From Chryseobacterium piperi (lineage in GTDB: Bacteria > Bacteroidota > Bacteroidia > Flavobacteriales > Weeksellaceae): 64,000 bases of DNA. The notes beneath the pieces are model-generated. The model saw only the letters and a list, made by a program, of their open reading frames with translations, made no database searches and had not been told where the DNA came from. Below are positions 26,388 to 36,411 of this stretch, in pieces; position 1 is the first letter of the stretch; the number at the start of each line of letters is the position of its first letter. The stretch is taken from positions 3,720,001 to 3,784,000 of the forward strand of contig NZ_CP023049.2 of assembly GCF_002285635.2 (NCBI RefSeq), read 5' to 3'. Made by a program: the position numbers and the translations under genes.

Positions 26388-26454
26388 ATACTATCGTTTT
26401 GTTTTTATAGATGATAGGTAAATTGAGTGAAAAACTAAAAAAGAAAAGGACTAA

Positions 26455-27366
26455 CTACTTGTTTTTTAATAACAAAAGTTTAAAAAACAAAATAGGATTG
26501 CTGTACTTTATTTTATATTTTTCCTTTTTCCATTCCAGCTTTAATACTTCTTTTTCATGTTCTGATTGGGTGTCTGATATGAGGATCTCATATTTGAAAT
26601 GGATGAGCTTTAGTTGATATTTTTTATAAAGCTCTTTATCTGCTTTGATATAGTCGATGTATTTATTGGTAACTTTTTCATAAGAGCCCTTCATCAACTT
26701 CCAGTTTCTTGATAGGCTGGTAGAAAGGATTCTATAATAAAACAATTTTTTATCAATAAACCCAACTTTGAACCCCTTAGAAGTCAAACGCAGGTTCATG
26801 TCCCAGTCTTCTGTATTGATATTTTCATCAAAAGGAAACTCTGTCAGCAGCTCTTTTTTTACAAAGGTTCCGACATTGGCGGTCTTATTTTCCGAGACAT
26901 TTTCATGGAAAAAATTACTGAGATTTTGAATGATATAATTCTTTTCTTTCAGAGTATAAACATCTGTCGTTTTATCCTCGTCCTGATAGTATTTATACCC
27001 ATCCGTAAGGATAATATCAGCAGAGTTTTTTGTTAAGAAATTTATTTTCTCTATTAGATTATCTTCCGTATACCAATCGTCTCCGGACAAGATGGAAATG
27101 TATTCTCCTGAAGCATGTGAGACCAGGATGTTTATATTTTTTGATATTCCAAAGCTTTCGGAATTCTGTATAAGCTTATATCTGATTTTAGAGTGAGAAA
27201 GAACATTTTCTGCAATTTCAAAAGTTCTATCTTTTGAAGCATTATCTAAAAGTATGATTTCATAATTCGAATAAGTTTGGGAAATAGCAGATAAACAAGC
27301 CTGCTCTATGAATTTTTCATGATTCATAGTAATGATTATGATGCTTATAAAAGGCTGGTTGCTCAT
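26455..27366 (-). CDS. Family 2 glycosyltransferase
   Basis: 303 residues, GT-A fold. PFISIIIITMNHEKFIEQACLSAISQTY opens the domain, LLDNASKDRTFEIAE follows and SGDDWY near 95-100 is the DxD-type metal and nucleotide-sugar site. Such enzymes add a sugar to a growing glycan on the cytoplasmic face. It is the last gene of the polysaccharide operon, its start overlapping the aminotransferase stop by 1 base. Donor and acceptor are unknown. Confidence 0.88.
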   Translation of the reverse strand: MSNQPFISIIIITMNHEKFIEQACLSAISQTYSNYEIILLDNASKDRTFEIAENVLSHSKIRYKLIQNSESFGISKNINILVSHASGEYISILSGDDWYTEDNLIEKINFLTKNSADIILTDGYKYYQDEDKTTDVYTLKEKNYIIQNLSNFFHENVSENKTANVGTFVKKELLTEFPFDENINTEDWDMNLRLTSKGFKVGFIDKKLFYYRILSTSLSRNWKLMKGSYEKVTNKYIDYIKADKELYKKYQLKLIHFKYEILISDTQSEHEKEVLKLEWKKEKYKIKYSNPILFFKLLLLKNK

Positions 27367-28472
27367 TACTCGAAACTATTTATTGCATGGATAATATAAT
27401 CTACAGATTTCTCCTCTAAAACCGGACTGATTGGAAGGCTTAGCACCTCATTGCTCAAAAGTTCTGTAACAGGGAATTTTAAATGGTTGTATTCCGGGTA
27501 ACATTTTTGCAGATGCGGAGGAATAGGGTAATGAATAAGTGTCTGAATCCCCTTTTCTAATAGATATTTTTGAAGGCGATCCCTTTTAGTACTTCTTATG
27601 ACATATAAATGCCATACGTGTTCCGTATCATTTTTATGAACTTGGGGTAAAATTATTTTAGGATTATTGATTTCACGAGTATACCGTTCAGCTATCTTTC
27701 TTCTGTTGCTATTTTCCTGATCAATGTATTTCAGTTTTATATTAAGAACCCCTGCTTGGATTTCATCTAGTCTGGAATTGAGGCCTTTATACAGATTAAC
27801 GTATTTTTCATTGGAGCCATAGTTGGCAACTGCTCTTATGGCTGCTGCAAGTTCATCATCGTTAGTAGAAACAGCACCACCATCTCCTAAAGCTCCAAGA
27901 TTTTTACCAGGATAAAAACTAAACCCTGCCGCATCACCCAGATTCCCTGTCTTAATATTGTTATATACAGCTCCAATAGCTTGCGCGTTATCTTCAATTA
28001 ATTTTAGATTATGTTTTTTTATAAGTTCTGAAAGCTGTTCATTATACGCTACTTTACCATACAAATGAACAGTCATTATGCCTTTTGTACGAGAAGTAAT
28101 AAGACTTTCCAATTCATTTATATTAATATTCTGGTTGTTAATATCAGGTTCTGCAAAAATAGGAATGAGGTTATTATCTGTAATTGCTAAAACAGAGGCG
28201 ATATAAGTGTTGGCAGGAACAATGATCTCGTCACCTTCCTGAAAGATACCTAGCTCTATATATCCTCTTATGATTAATCGTAAAGCATCTAATCCATTAG
28301 CAACTCCAATGATGTGTTTTACACCAATGTAATTGGCTAAATTTTTTTCAAAAAGTTTTGTTTCTTCACCCTGAAGATACCAGCCACTTTGAAAAGTCTT
28401 TAGCAGACTGCTTTGAATCTCATCCTGGTGAAGCATATTTATTTTTTGTAATTCGAGAAACTTAATTTCCAT
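27366..28472 (-). CDS. dTDP-3-amino-3,6-dideoxyhexose transaminase (FdtB/QdtB-like)
   Basis: 368 residues, DegT/DnrJ/EryC1/StrS family. The PLP lysine is K190 in [16 protein letters not shown], and D161 in [10 protein letters not shown] should contact the pyridine nitrogen. [12 protein letters not shown] and [12 protein letters not shown] near 60-92 resemble FdtB and QdtB, which aminate the 3-keto sugar made by FdtA or QdtA. Both partner types (isomerase at 31.7 kb, acyltransferase at 30.0 kb) are in the same operon, strengthening the assignment. It overlaps the upstream membrane-protein gene by 11 bases. Whether the product is the galacto (Fuc3N) or gluco (Qui3N) sugar cannot be decided. Confidence 0.85.
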   Translation of the reverse strand: MEIKFLELQKINMLHQDEIQSSLLKTFQSGWYLQGEETKLFEKNLANYIGVKHIIGVANGLDALRLIIRGYIELGIFQEGDEIIVPANTYIASVLAITDNNLIPIFAEPDINNQNININELESLITSRTKGIMTVHLYGKVAYNEQLSELIKKHNLKLIEDNAQAIGAVYNNIKTGNLGDAAGFSFYPGKNLGALGDGGAVSTNDDELAAAIRAVANYGSNEKYVNLYKGLNSRLDEIQAGVLNIKLKYIDQENSNRRKIAERYTREINNPKIILPQVHKNDTEHVWHLYVIRSTKRDRLQKYLLEKGIQTLIHYPIPPHLQKCYPEYNHLKFPVTELLSNEVLSLPISPVLEEKSVDYIIHAINSFE

Positions 28473-29982
28473 AAATAGTAAAATATTTAGTCTTTTTAAT
28501 TATTTTTTTTTGCTTGATCAATTCCAATGTAATTGAACTTTTATAAAAACCTTCTTTGTAATAAGATTGTGAATTATCTACTGCTATTACATTGGTTTTT
28601 AGTTTAGATAAATCCTGTTTCCAGTTGGGATATTCAACATCCATTTCCCATGATGCCCGGTTGGGAAAACTTGTATTAATAATATCAAGAATAGGTGAGC
28701 CAGGTAAAAAGATAACATGTTTATAGATCTTATTTATCTCCTCTGCTTCAGTCACATATTGATATTCATGTTCTGAAATCCATAAGCCTGAAATTGATTT
28801 AACGTTATTACTGAAAATATATTTTGAATTTATTAAACTATCTGATAGGTAGGTATATTTAATTCTAAATAATAAAAAAGAAGTCAAAGCCAGGCCCCAT
28901 AAAAGTAAGAAAAATTGTTTCCTTTTTTCGATGAATTTATAAAGAAAAATGAATATAAAGAAAATAGGAGTATTGTATCCCCAGGAAATCGAAGAAGACC
29001 AGCCTAAAAATAAGAGCAGGAAAATAAAAGTGTTCCTGGGTTCATATTTTAAAAATAATACAACCATAATTAAGAATAATGAATGGATGCCGGAATATGT
29101 ACCCTGATTAAAAAATGGAAATACGAGTAGAACCGGGAATGTAATCAGTAATAATGTCTCAATATATTTTTTATTAATTTTTATAAAGTAGAGTAAAAGT
29201 AGGATTAGAATAAAAATTATTGTTTTGATATTTTTATCAAAGAAATAGATTGCAATACTGTTCTCATAGAAGCCTGAAGAGGCAGAAGAATTGAAAATCT
29301 GATTAAAAAATATTTTAAAATTATCAATAATGTGGTATTGAAATAAAACGATAATTAGAAAAACAATGGATGGAATAGAAATGTAAAAATCCTTTTTATC
29401 AAATGTGAACTTTCGACTTAGATCTCTTAATATAATCAGTCCCATTGCAAGTCCGAAAATAAAAAAGGACTGTTTGGTAAAAGATGCAAAAATGATAAAA
29501 ATAAGAGTGCTTAAATACCATTTCTTTTTATAAAAAAATAGGGAGACTATTGAAAAGAATATCCCATCAATAGTATGCCAAGGCATGATGGGAAAGGTAT
29601 GAAGAAAACAAATTAGTAAAAAAACAGTTACCTGAAGGGAACTTCTATTAAAGATTATTTTCTGTATTAAATAGCATATAATAAAGCTTTGGACGATAAC
29701 TAATATTCGGGAAATTAAGATTAGGTATTCAGATGTCAGAGGAAGGGCTTTTAACAAATAATCCCAAAAAACGATACTAAAGAAAGGCCTCACATAATCG
29801 AAATCTTTGTAAATGATCTGCCCTGATTTTATTCTACTCACCATAGAAAGCTGAAAACCTAAATCATACTGATTGATCGAGTATAATGAAATGAAAATAA
29901 GATACATCAACGAAAGAATCAGCATCCCGTTAGCATATTGCTTTCTATAGCTTTCTAATGATAAAGTTATGGATTTATACAT
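28462..29982 (-). CDS. Multi-pass membrane protein, GT-C-like glycosyltransferase candidate
   Basis: 506 residues with about 10-12 membrane helices from ~20 to ~375 and a ~130-residue hydrophilic C-terminal part. Near the first loop it has [29 protein letters not shown], reminiscent of the first periplasmic loop of polyprenyl-phosphate-dependent GT-C enzymes where an acidic residue is catalytic. Base composition is visibly more AT-rich than the flanking housekeeping genes. It could transfer a sugar to the lipid-linked glycan in the periplasm. A Wzy-like polymerase is the main alternative. No flippase gene is seen in the cluster. Confidence 0.6.
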   Translation of the reverse strand: MYKSITLSLESYRKQYANGMLILSLMYLIFISLYSINQYDLGFQLSMVSRIKSGQIIYKDFDYVRPFFSIVFWDYLLKALPLTSEYLILISRILVIVQSFIICYLIQKIIFNRSSLQVTVFLLICFLHTFPIMPWHTIDGIFFSIVSLFFYKKKWYLSTLIFIIFASFTKQSFFIFGLAMGLIILRDLSRKFTFDKKDFYISIPSIVFLIIVLFQYHIIDNFKIFFNQIFNSSASSGFYENSIAIYFFDKNIKTIIFILILLLLYFIKINKKYIETLLLITFPVLLVFPFFNQGTYSGIHSLFLIMVVLFLKYEPRNTFIFLLLFLGWSSSISWGYNTPIFFIFIFLYKFIEKRKQFFLLLWGLALTSFLLFRIKYTYLSDSLINSKYIFSNNVKSISGLWISEHEYQYVTEAEEINKIYKHVIFLPGSPILDIINTSFPNRASWEMDVEYPNWKQDLSKLKTNVIAVDNSQSYYKEGFYKSSITLELIKQKKIIKKTKYFTIYGN

Positions 29983-30045
29983 TTCTTTATTTGCAGATGC
30001 GTTACAAGATTGTAAGCTTTTGCCAATCTTTGTATAATGAAATAT

Positions 30046-30507
30046 TTAATTAATACTTTTTGCTTTTTTCGCAGGGTTCCCAAACCATGTTTCTCCTGCC
30101 GGTATATCTTTTGTTACAACACTTCCTGCTCCTATAACTGCATTTTCATGAATCGTTATTCCCGGAAGTATTGTTGCATTGGCTCCAATAGAAGCTCCTT
30201 TTTTAACAATGGTTTTTAATAAGATAAAATCTTTATTTTTTGAAACAGGATGTTTGTCATTGGTAAAAGTTACATTGGGACCTATAAACACATCATCTTC
30301 AATGGAGATTCCATCCCATATCTGTACACCAGGTTTTATAGTCACATTATTTCCTATAAAAACGTCATTTTCTATAAAGACATTATAATTGATATTACAG
30401 TTTTTACCAATTACAGCCTGGGCAAGTACAACGCAGTGTTGCCATATCATCGTGTTTTCTCCAATTGAGTTGCTTAAAACTTCTGCAGTAGGATGTATCT
30501 TTATCAT
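30046..30507 (-). CDS. Left-handed beta-helix acyltransferase (FdtC/QdtC-like)
   Basis: 153 residues made almost wholly of hexapeptide repeats ([LIV]GxN-type turns: [56 protein letters not shown]). NDKHPVSK near 85 is the loop found in 3-N-acetyltransferases acting on dTDP-amino sugars, with an active-site histidine. Together with FdtA- and FdtB-like enzymes nearby it would N-acetylate dTDP-3-amino-3,6-dideoxyhexose with acetyl-CoA. Its start overlaps the GT61 gene stop by 4 bases. A serine or other sugar O-acetyltransferase is a less likely alternative. Confidence 0.82.
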   Translation of the reverse strand: MIKIHPTAEVLSNSIGENTMIWQHCVVLAQAVIGKNCNINYNVFIENDVFIGNNVTIKPGVQIWDGISIEDDVFIGPNVTFTNDKHPVSKNKDFILLKTIVKKGASIGANATILPGITIHENAVIGAGSVVTKDIPAGETWFGNPAKKAKSIN

Positions 30508-31721
30508 AAATTTAATAATTGGTTCAACTGATTTGAAAAAGTTTCAATATCCAAATGATAGTTTTCATGAAAATCCTCACTTGTCTGAGGGTAAATATAA
30601 AAATATAAATCAAACTGCATTTCTTTTGCTAATGTGGAGAATACAGAAAAGTCTCCCCATACAGAGCTCAGCCAAATTAACCCTTTAGCATTTGGGTTTA
30701 CAAAAAGAATATTAGTCCAGGCTGCACCACTTGGCCCAATAATATAATCTGCTTTATTGATTAAGAATATTTGTTCATGAATATTAAGCTCTTCAAAAAA
30801 GACCTCTTCAAAGCCAAATTTTTTAGCCTCTTCAAAAATTTCTTCTTCATTGTATTTCCTAAATTTGGATTTTCTTGAAATAAAAATTTTCTTTATGGGC
30901 TTTATTTCTACCCGGTTAATATCCAGATTCTCAAAACATGTATTTCGAAGATACTGTAAAGACTTTTTTGAAAATTTGGTAAAGCCAGCTTCATACTTTT
31001 CACTAGGTAGAATATTAGGTATTGTATAGTTCGGACTAGTGATATGCCATAATTTTTTAAAGTGATAATAATTTTCGTTGTTTAGAAATAATACTTTATA
31101 ATCTTTTACAAAGAATGATAAGAGTTCCTTTAGATTCTCAATATTTTGAATTCCTTCATCTACAACAATTAACTTGTTTTTAGCTTCAGGAATATATGAG
31201 AAAAATTCTGTTTTAGAAAGAATCTCAGTAAAAAAATGATAGTAATTAAATGTAAACGTACCTCCTAAAAAAATAGCTTCGGAATCATAATATATACTTT
31301 TATGATTTTTAACTTTTGCCAGAGTTATTGCATGTTGAAGTAAATTAGATGTATTGTATACATAATGAATTCTATCATCATCATGCCATTTTTCATAAAA
31401 AATTTTTTCTTTTTTTATGTCCAGAAAATAGGTAGAATTGGGAATACAATATAAATCTTTAAGCCCTAAAATTTCAATTGTATTTAAAGGAGTTTTTATA
31501 GACTTTTGTGGATTAAGAAATGTTCTGGGTAAAAATATTTCAACTTCTTTCTTCTCTTGTACTTCAATCCTATCTGTAAAATATTCAGAGGGAAGAGACT
31601 CCAGAGGTATAAAGTCGGTTACTAATCTTTTTGCTTTTCTGAAAAAAGACTTGAAATAATATTTTTTTCTTAATGAAGAAAGTTGTTTTTCTAGGTTTTC
31701 AATTGGTTTCCTTACGTCCAT
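30504..31721 (-). CDS. Family 61 glycosyltransferase
   Basis: 405 residues. The central and C-terminal parts match GT61 (DUF563): [18 protein letters not shown] near 150, VVDEGIQN near 185, [18 protein letters not shown] near 280 and [17 protein letters not shown] near 330, which is the conserved loop near the end of the fold. A charged coiled-coil-like start ([13 protein letters not shown]) precedes it. It probably adds a pentose or hexose to the polysaccharide. It overlaps the fdtA-like gene by 23 bases upstream and the acyltransferase by 4 bases downstream, so translational coupling is likely. Confidence 0.82.
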   Translation of the reverse strand: MDVRKPIENLEKQLSSLRKKYYFKSFFRKAKRLVTDFIPLESLPSEYFTDRIEVQEKKEVEIFLPRTFLNPQKSIKTPLNTIEILGLKDLYCIPNSTYFLDIKKEKIFYEKWHDDDRIHYVYNTSNLLQHAITLAKVKNHKSIYYDSEAIFLGGTFTFNYYHFFTEILSKTEFFSYIPEAKNKLIVVDEGIQNIENLKELLSFFVKDYKVLFLNNENYYHFKKLWHITSPNYTIPNILPSEKYEAGFTKFSKKSLQYLRNTCFENLDINRVEIKPIKKIFISRKSKFRKYNEEEIFEEAKKFGFEEVFFEELNIHEQIFLINKADYIIGPSGAAWTNILFVNPNAKGLIWLSSVWGDFSVFSTLAKEMQFDLYFYIYPQTSEDFHENYHLDIETFSNQLNQLLNL

Positions 31722-32118
31722 ATCCTAAAAATTCAGAATATTCTCTAATATAATCTTTTTCATCATACTCAATACTTGCGACACACACCTGCACTGCATT
31801 ATGGCTATATTTCATATCTCTCCAGCACATTTTAGGAATATAAAGCCCCATATTCGGTCTATCTAAAACAAATGTTTCTTTTTTTCCAGAAAGTAGCTCA
31901 GTTGTTACTTCTATTTTTCCTGAAACAGCAATAAGAATTTGCTGGAGGTCAAAATGAGAATGCCCTCCTCTCTCTACTTCTTCCGGCGTAAAGTAGGTCC
32001 AATATATTCTCTTTGGAACAAACGGAAGGTTTTCATTTTCTGCTACCGAGATGTATCCTAAAGCTGGAGCTCCAATTTTTGGAAACTCTATCAGGAAAGG
32101 CAATGTATAATCTGTCAT
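31699..32118 (-). CDS. dTDP-4-keto-6-deoxyglucose 3,4-ketoisomerase (FdtA/QdtA-like cupin)
   Basis: 139 residues, one cupin domain. RIYWTYFTPEEVERGGHSHFDLQQILIAVSG (positions 37-67) has the paired histidines H53 and H55 that are catalytic in FdtA. The length and the PFLIEFPKIGAPALGYISVAE start also match the WxcM-like/FdtA family. It converts dTDP-4-keto-6-deoxyglucose to a 3-keto isomer, setting up 3-amination by the transaminase at 27.4 kb. rmlA and rmlB, which supply the substrate, are not in the window. It overlaps genes on both sides (4 and 23 bases). Confidence 0.87.
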   Translation of the reverse strand: MTDYTLPFLIEFPKIGAPALGYISVAENENLPFVPKRIYWTYFTPEEVERGGHSHFDLQQILIAVSGKIEVTTELLSGKKETFVLDRPNMGLYIPKMCWRDMKYSHNAVQVCVASIEYDEKDYIREYSEFLGYGRKETN

Positions 32119-33302
32119 ATAATTTCTTTATAATAATCAATGGTTTTCGTAACCATTTTATCAATACAAAATTCAGTTTCTATTAATGTTCTGGCATTGA
32201 ATGATATGGTGTTTTTTAGATTGTTATCTTCGAAAAGAAGACTTATTTTTTCATGAAAATTATCTTCATTAGCAATAAGTCCATTCACTGAATCTTTTAT
32301 AATTTCTTTAAAAGAGTCTATCTCAGAACATATCACAGGCTTTTGTATAGCCATTACTTCCAGCAAAGATAAACTAAAATTTTCACCTTTTGAAGGAAAA
32401 CAAACGACTTCAGCTTTATTAATAAGTTCTACAATTTCCTGACTGCTCTTATTTCCATAGAATGTGATTGAGTTTTCTATGTCTGAACTCCTGATATTTT
32501 GTGAGATGGTCGCTGGATAGTGATTAGGGTTTCCTATAAAGTGTAACGTAGCTTCAGGATATCTCTCTTTTATTTTAATAAATGAATTGAGAAGAGTGTC
32601 GGCTCCTTTTTCATAAGATACATTACCTAGAAAAAAAATAGACTTAGGTAGTAACGTAGTATTTTGAATAGGTGCGTAAAACTTTTCGTCAACACCATTA
32701 TAAATCAATTTAGGATTCTGAATTTGAAAAAGATTTTTGTTGATTTTTTCATTGTATTGTGAGATGGTAATAATATTTTTAGAAATATTAAAAGCTAGTT
32801 TTTCACAATAGATTCTTCCTTTAGATACATTTTTGTAACCAAAATATGTTTTTAGAACATTCCATGAACCATGGCATCTGATTGCATAAGGAATTTGAGT
32901 AGGAATAGAAAGTGCCATACCTTCAAAATCGTGCGTTTCAGCTACGTCAAAATGATAATTGTTCTTTTGACTCCAGTTCTTTATTCTTTTAGAAATTATT
33001 TCTTTTTCCAGTTTATATAGATTGAAATGCCAGCTTTTTAAAAAGCTGAATCGACCTGTAAAAGATCTTAAAAGTTCGAGAAAAGGATTTGCTTTGAAAA
33101 TATCTTTAATCGAATGGATCTTTACCCCTTCCTCTTCAATATCAAAGTTCTTTTTTGAAATTAAAAAAACATTGACACTTATCCCTCTTTTTACTAACTC
33201 TGATGATAGATTTTTATAAAAAACACCTGTTCCTCCTACTTTTGGGTAGGCAGAACATTTAAATTCCCTGGTAAGGATCAATACTCTTTTGATTTTTTTC
33301 AT
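32115..33302 (-). CDS. Family 4 glycosyltransferase
   Basis: 395 residues, GT-B fold. GGTGVFYKNLSSELVKRG near the N-terminus is the acceptor-side loop. FLGNVSYEKGADTLLNSF near 225 opens the nucleotide-sugar domain and PSKGENFSLSLLEVMA near 315-330 contains the EX7E motif of retaining GT4 enzymes. It probably adds one sugar to the repeat unit. It overlaps both neighbours by 4 bases, indicating a compact operon. Confidence 0.88.
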   Translation of the reverse strand: MKKIKRVLILTREFKCSAYPKVGGTGVFYKNLSSELVKRGISVNVFLISKKNFDIEEEGVKIHSIKDIFKANPFLELLRSFTGRFSFLKSWHFNLYKLEKEIISKRIKNWSQKNNYHFDVAETHDFEGMALSIPTQIPYAIRCHGSWNVLKTYFGYKNVSKGRIYCEKLAFNISKNIITISQYNEKINKNLFQIQNPKLIYNGVDEKFYAPIQNTTLLPKSIFFLGNVSYEKGADTLLNSFIKIKERYPEATLHFIGNPNHYPATISQNIRSSDIENSITFYGNKSSQEIVELINKAEVVCFPSKGENFSLSLLEVMAIQKPVICSEIDSFKEIIKDSVNGLIANEDNFHEKISLLFEDNNLKNTISFNARTLIETEFCIDKMVTKTIDYYKEII

Positions 33303-34288
33303 TGTTGCTGATCCAATTTAAAAACACGATCGACCCAGTTGTCAAGTGTGTAATAATAATAAATCTCATCAGGAATCTTTTCATAAGGCTGTTCAAAAAA
33401 GTGTCTGGTAAGATTACTGCATGTTTCATCCAGAACTAAGATATTATTTGGATTATAAAAATCATAATCTTTAATAAGCTCATTGTCTGTGATTATTTTT
33501 TTTTCTAAAGCCATTGCCTCAAAAACCCTGAAGCTTAAGCCATGCTGATTTTCACGGGTTAAGTCCAGTAATGCTTTTGAATTTTTATAATAGCGTGGGA
33601 GGTTTTTATGACAGATTTTTTTAATACTAAAGATTACTGAAAGATTTTCAGGAACACTGATAAACAGATTCTTTAATTGATGTTTCCAGCTCTTTTTCCC
33701 TATAATCATAATTTCAAACTTTAAGCCCAGGGCAATTAATTTCTTAGCCAATAGCTTAATATAAGAAACTCTTTTATTATCATATGAGGTAATGTAGAAA
33801 AGATCCATCGTAGGATTTTGATTTTCCTTAGAGACATGATCCAGATAGATGTAATTGGTTAGTTTTTCAAAGCCATGCTTTTCAATATCTGTAATATCAA
33901 ACGAGAAAACTTTATCAAACAGAGATAGCTTATCACTCTCTACAGGAAACCTTTCAAGACTATCATAAAGATAGGTGATCAGTTTTTCAGTGTATGTTTT
34001 TATTTTCTCTAAGGTAGAAATGTCAAATGCATCAGGATTTAAAACTAAAATTTGATCCTGGTGGTCTAATTCGTCCAGAGAATCTAAAACGAATTTTTGT
34101 CTTTTTTCTGTCTTTAGATTTTTGTTCAGGAAAACCTTACTGATTGCGTTAGTAGCCCGTTCCTGAAAATTTGAATGGGTAACATCAGCAATTTTAATAT
34201 GATGAGCATCAATACCTTTTCTGCATAGTGCATCTACAATATGTTTGTCATAACCCCAAAAATCATAACTAATTACACAAATCTTCAT
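33299..34288 (-). CDS. Putative GT-B glycosyltransferase (CgeB-like)
   Basis: 329 residues. The N-terminus (MKICVISYDFWGYDKHIVDALCRKG) looks Rossmann-like, and ENQHGLSFRVFEAMALEKKIITDN near 265-290 resembles the conserved donor-site loop of CgeB and GT1/GT4-type proteins. The fold assignment rests on these two regions only. It has 4-base overlap with the GT4 gene downstream and a short gap to the GT2 gene upstream. A role in assembling the same polysaccharide is inferred from context. Confidence 0.65.
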   Translation of the reverse strand: MKICVISYDFWGYDKHIVDALCRKGIDAHHIKIADVTHSNFQERATNAISKVFLNKNLKTEKRQKFVLDSLDELDHQDQILVLNPDAFDISTLEKIKTYTEKLITYLYDSLERFPVESDKLSLFDKVFSFDITDIEKHGFEKLTNYIYLDHVSKENQNPTMDLFYITSYDNKRVSYIKLLAKKLIALGLKFEIMIIGKKSWKHQLKNLFISVPENLSVIFSIKKICHKNLPRYYKNSKALLDLTRENQHGLSFRVFEAMALEKKIITDNELIKDYDFYNPNNILVLDETCSNLTRHFFEQPYEKIPDEIYYYYTLDNWVDRVFKLDQQQ

Positions 34289-34292
34289 CCAA

Positions 34293-35054
34293 CTAATTTT
34301 GTTCCTTTTTTAGCGATTCGTAAGTTTCAAACACACTCAGTGCTTGTAGATAAGAAAGCTGGTAGCCTTCTTTTCCGTCTAAAACTCCCAATCTCATAAT
34401 ATAAGCTTTGAAAAATTTGAATGCTGTCTTGGAATATTGAGTTAATTTACTGAATTTTTTCCCTTTTAAAGCAAGTTCTTGGCCTTTCAAAACTCCATAA
34501 TGAATCATCTTTTTCTTGTAAGACTCATAATCTGAAACGGAAAAATGCAACAGTTTATTTTTCATTTCTCCGATTCTTCCCTCAACCTTCAATGTTTCAT
34601 GAACTTTTTTTTCAGCAATATATCTTGCTTTTGATTTTCTGAAAAGTCTGAAATTTTTATCAGTCTGTGTTCCTGAATAATTGATAGGTTTATCTGCAAA
34701 AAAGAATTTCCTGTAGAAATAATAGGCGTCTTTTTTATCAGTTTTATTAAGTTCTTCAACTATTTCACTTCTCAATTGAGGAGTTATTCTCTCATCACCA
34801 TCCAAAAATAATGCCCAATCGTTTCTGGCATTGTCTAAAGCTAAGTTTCTTTGCTTGGTAAAATCTTCAAATTTATTCTGAATAATTTTCACATTGGGAA
34901 ACGTTTTAGCAATCTCTAAAGTTTTGTCCGTGCTAAAAGAATCAATGATAACAATTTCATCACAAAAATCAAAACATTCGAGTACTTCCCGAATGTTTTT
35001 TTCTTCGTTGTATGTTATAATTAAGCCACTTACTTTTTCAGTGAGTTCAGGCAT
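34293..35054 (-). CDS. Family 2 glycosyltransferase, WaaE/KdtX type
   Basis: 253 residues from the ATG at 35052-35054, two bases after the rocD stop; an earlier in-frame start would lie inside rocD. SGLIITYNEEKNIREVLECFDFCDEIVIIDSFSTDKT and KQRNLALDNARNDWALFLDGDERI are hallmarks of the LPS-core beta-1,4-glucosyltransferase family (WaaE/KdtX). DGDE is the metal-binding site. It suggests the glycan is linked to LPS inner core, though related enzymes act on other polysaccharides. The tight spacing indicates co-transcription with rocD. Confidence 0.85.
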   Translation of the reverse strand: MPELTEKVSGLIITYNEEKNIREVLECFDFCDEIVIIDSFSTDKTLEIAKTFPNVKIIQNKFEDFTKQRNLALDNARNDWALFLDGDERITPQLRSEIVEELNKTDKKDAYYFYRKFFFADKPINYSGTQTDKNFRLFRKSKARYIAEKKVHETLKVEGRIGEMKNKLLHFSVSDYESYKKKMIHYGVLKGQELALKGKKFSKLTQYSKTAFKFFKAYIMRLGVLDGKEGYQLSYLQALSVFETYESLKKEQN

Positions 35055-35056
35055 AT

Positions 35057-36307
35057 TTATTTTTTGAAATCTAAAATAGTTTTTTCTATAATTTTTACAC
35101 AATCAAGCAATTGCTCTTCTGTAATAACCAATGGTGGAGCAAGTCTTATAATGTTTCCGTGAGTAGGCTTTGCCAATAATCCGTTTTCTTTTAATTTTAA
35201 ACAAAGATTCCAGGCAGTAGAACTATCGGGTGTATCGTTAATTAAAATGGCATTTAGTAAACCCTTTCCTCTTACTTTGGTAATAAGATCTGATTTCTCG
35301 ATCAGTTTTTCAATTTCACTTCTGAAAAGCTTCCCTAGTTGTTCTGCTTTTTCAGATAATTTTTCATCAGCTACAACATCTAGAGCGGCTACAGCTACAG
35401 CACATGCTATTGGATTTCCTCCAAATGTAGAACCATGCTGTCCGGGTTTAATCACATTCATGACAGAATCATTTGCCAATACAGCTGAAACAGGATACAT
35501 CCCTCCTGAAAGTGCTTTTCCTAAAATTAAGATATCCGGTTGTACATTTTCGTGATGGCAGGCAATTAATTTACCTGTTCTTGCAATACCTGTTTGTACT
35601 TCGTCTGCAATGAAAAGAACGTTATGCTTTTTACATAAATCAGATGCTTGCTTCAAGAAACCTTCGTCAGGAACATAAACTCCGGCTTCGCCCTGAATAG
35701 GTTCAACCAAAAATGCAGCAATATCCTGAGCTTCATTAGTTAAAACTTTTTCTAATGCAGCAATGTCATTGTAAGGAATTTTAATAAACCCAGGTGTAAA
35801 AGGTCCATAATTCTGGTTAGCATCCGGATCGTTTGAGAAAGAAACAATCGTTGTTGTTCTTCCGTGGAAATTATTTTCACAAACAATAATCTTTGCTGCA
35901 TTCTCAGCAATTCCTTTTACTTCATAACTCCATTTTCTGGCTAGCTTTACAGCCGTTTCTACGGCTTCAGCTCCCGAGTTCATAGGTAATACCTTGTCAA
36001 AACCGAAAAGATTTTTGATTTTCTTTTCATATTCGCCTAGATTGGAATTATAAAACGCTCTTGAAGTTAAAGCTAATTTTTTAGCTTGATTAACTAAAGC
36101 CTCAACGATTTTAGGATGAGAATGCCCTTGGTTTACAGCAGAATAAGCTGAAAGAAAATCATAATATTTTTTACCTTCCACATCCCAAACAAAAATGCCT
36201 TCACCACGGTCTAAAACTACCGGAAGAGGGTGGTAATTATGTGCTCCATGCTTGTCTTCTAGGTCAATAAAATACTGTGAATTTTTTGCTGTTTCTACTG
36301 TTGACAT
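35057..36307 (-). CDS. rocD: Ornithine aminotransferase
   Basis: 416 residues, class III PLP transaminase. [44 protein letters not shown] and [17 protein letters not shown] (PLP lysine near 262) all match RocD. It interconverts ornithine and glutamate semialdehyde with 2-oxoglutarate as amino acceptor. A TAACTTTG promoter lies 17 bases upstream and no terminator was found before the glycosyltransferase genes, so rocD probably leads the polysaccharide operon although its enzymatic role is unrelated. Confidence 0.93.
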   Translation of the reverse strand: MSTVETAKNSQYFIDLEDKHGAHNYHPLPVVLDRGEGIFVWDVEGKKYYDFLSAYSAVNQGHSHPKIVEALVNQAKKLALTSRAFYNSNLGEYEKKIKNLFGFDKVLPMNSGAEAVETAVKLARKWSYEVKGIAENAAKIIVCENNFHGRTTTIVSFSNDPDANQNYGPFTPGFIKIPYNDIAALEKVLTNEAQDIAAFLVEPIQGEAGVYVPDEGFLKQASDLCKKHNVLFIADEVQTGIARTGKLIACHHENVQPDILILGKALSGGMYPVSAVLANDSVMNVIKPGQHGSTFGGNPIACAVAVAALDVVADEKLSEKAEQLGKLFRSEIEKLIEKSDLITKVRGKGLLNAILINDTPDSSTAWNLCLKLKENGLLAKPTHGNIIRLAPPLVITEEQLLDCVKIIEKTILDFKK

Positions 36308-36323
36308 ATTTTTTGGTTTTGTA

Positions 36324-36331
36324 CAAAGTTA
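36324..36331 (-). promoter_or_regulatory. Promoter -7 box of rocD and probably the glycan operon
   Basis: TAACTTTG on the minus strand, 16 bases before the rocD ATG. It is the only good box seen upstream of the closely packed genes from rocD to the terminal GT2. Confidence 0.55.
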
Positions 36332-36361
36332 ATAATTTAATATGATAAGACATAAAATAAA

Positions 36362-36386
36362 AAACTACCTCAGAATGAGGTAGTTT
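36362..36386 (-). terminator. Terminator of accC
   Basis: AAACTACCTCA and TGAGGTAGTTT with a 3-base loop; the A-rich plus-strand flank gives a U tract on the minus transcript. It separates the accB-accC transcript from rocD. Confidence 0.82.
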
Positions 36387-36411
36387 CATGATTTTATTTA
36401 ATAAAATAACC

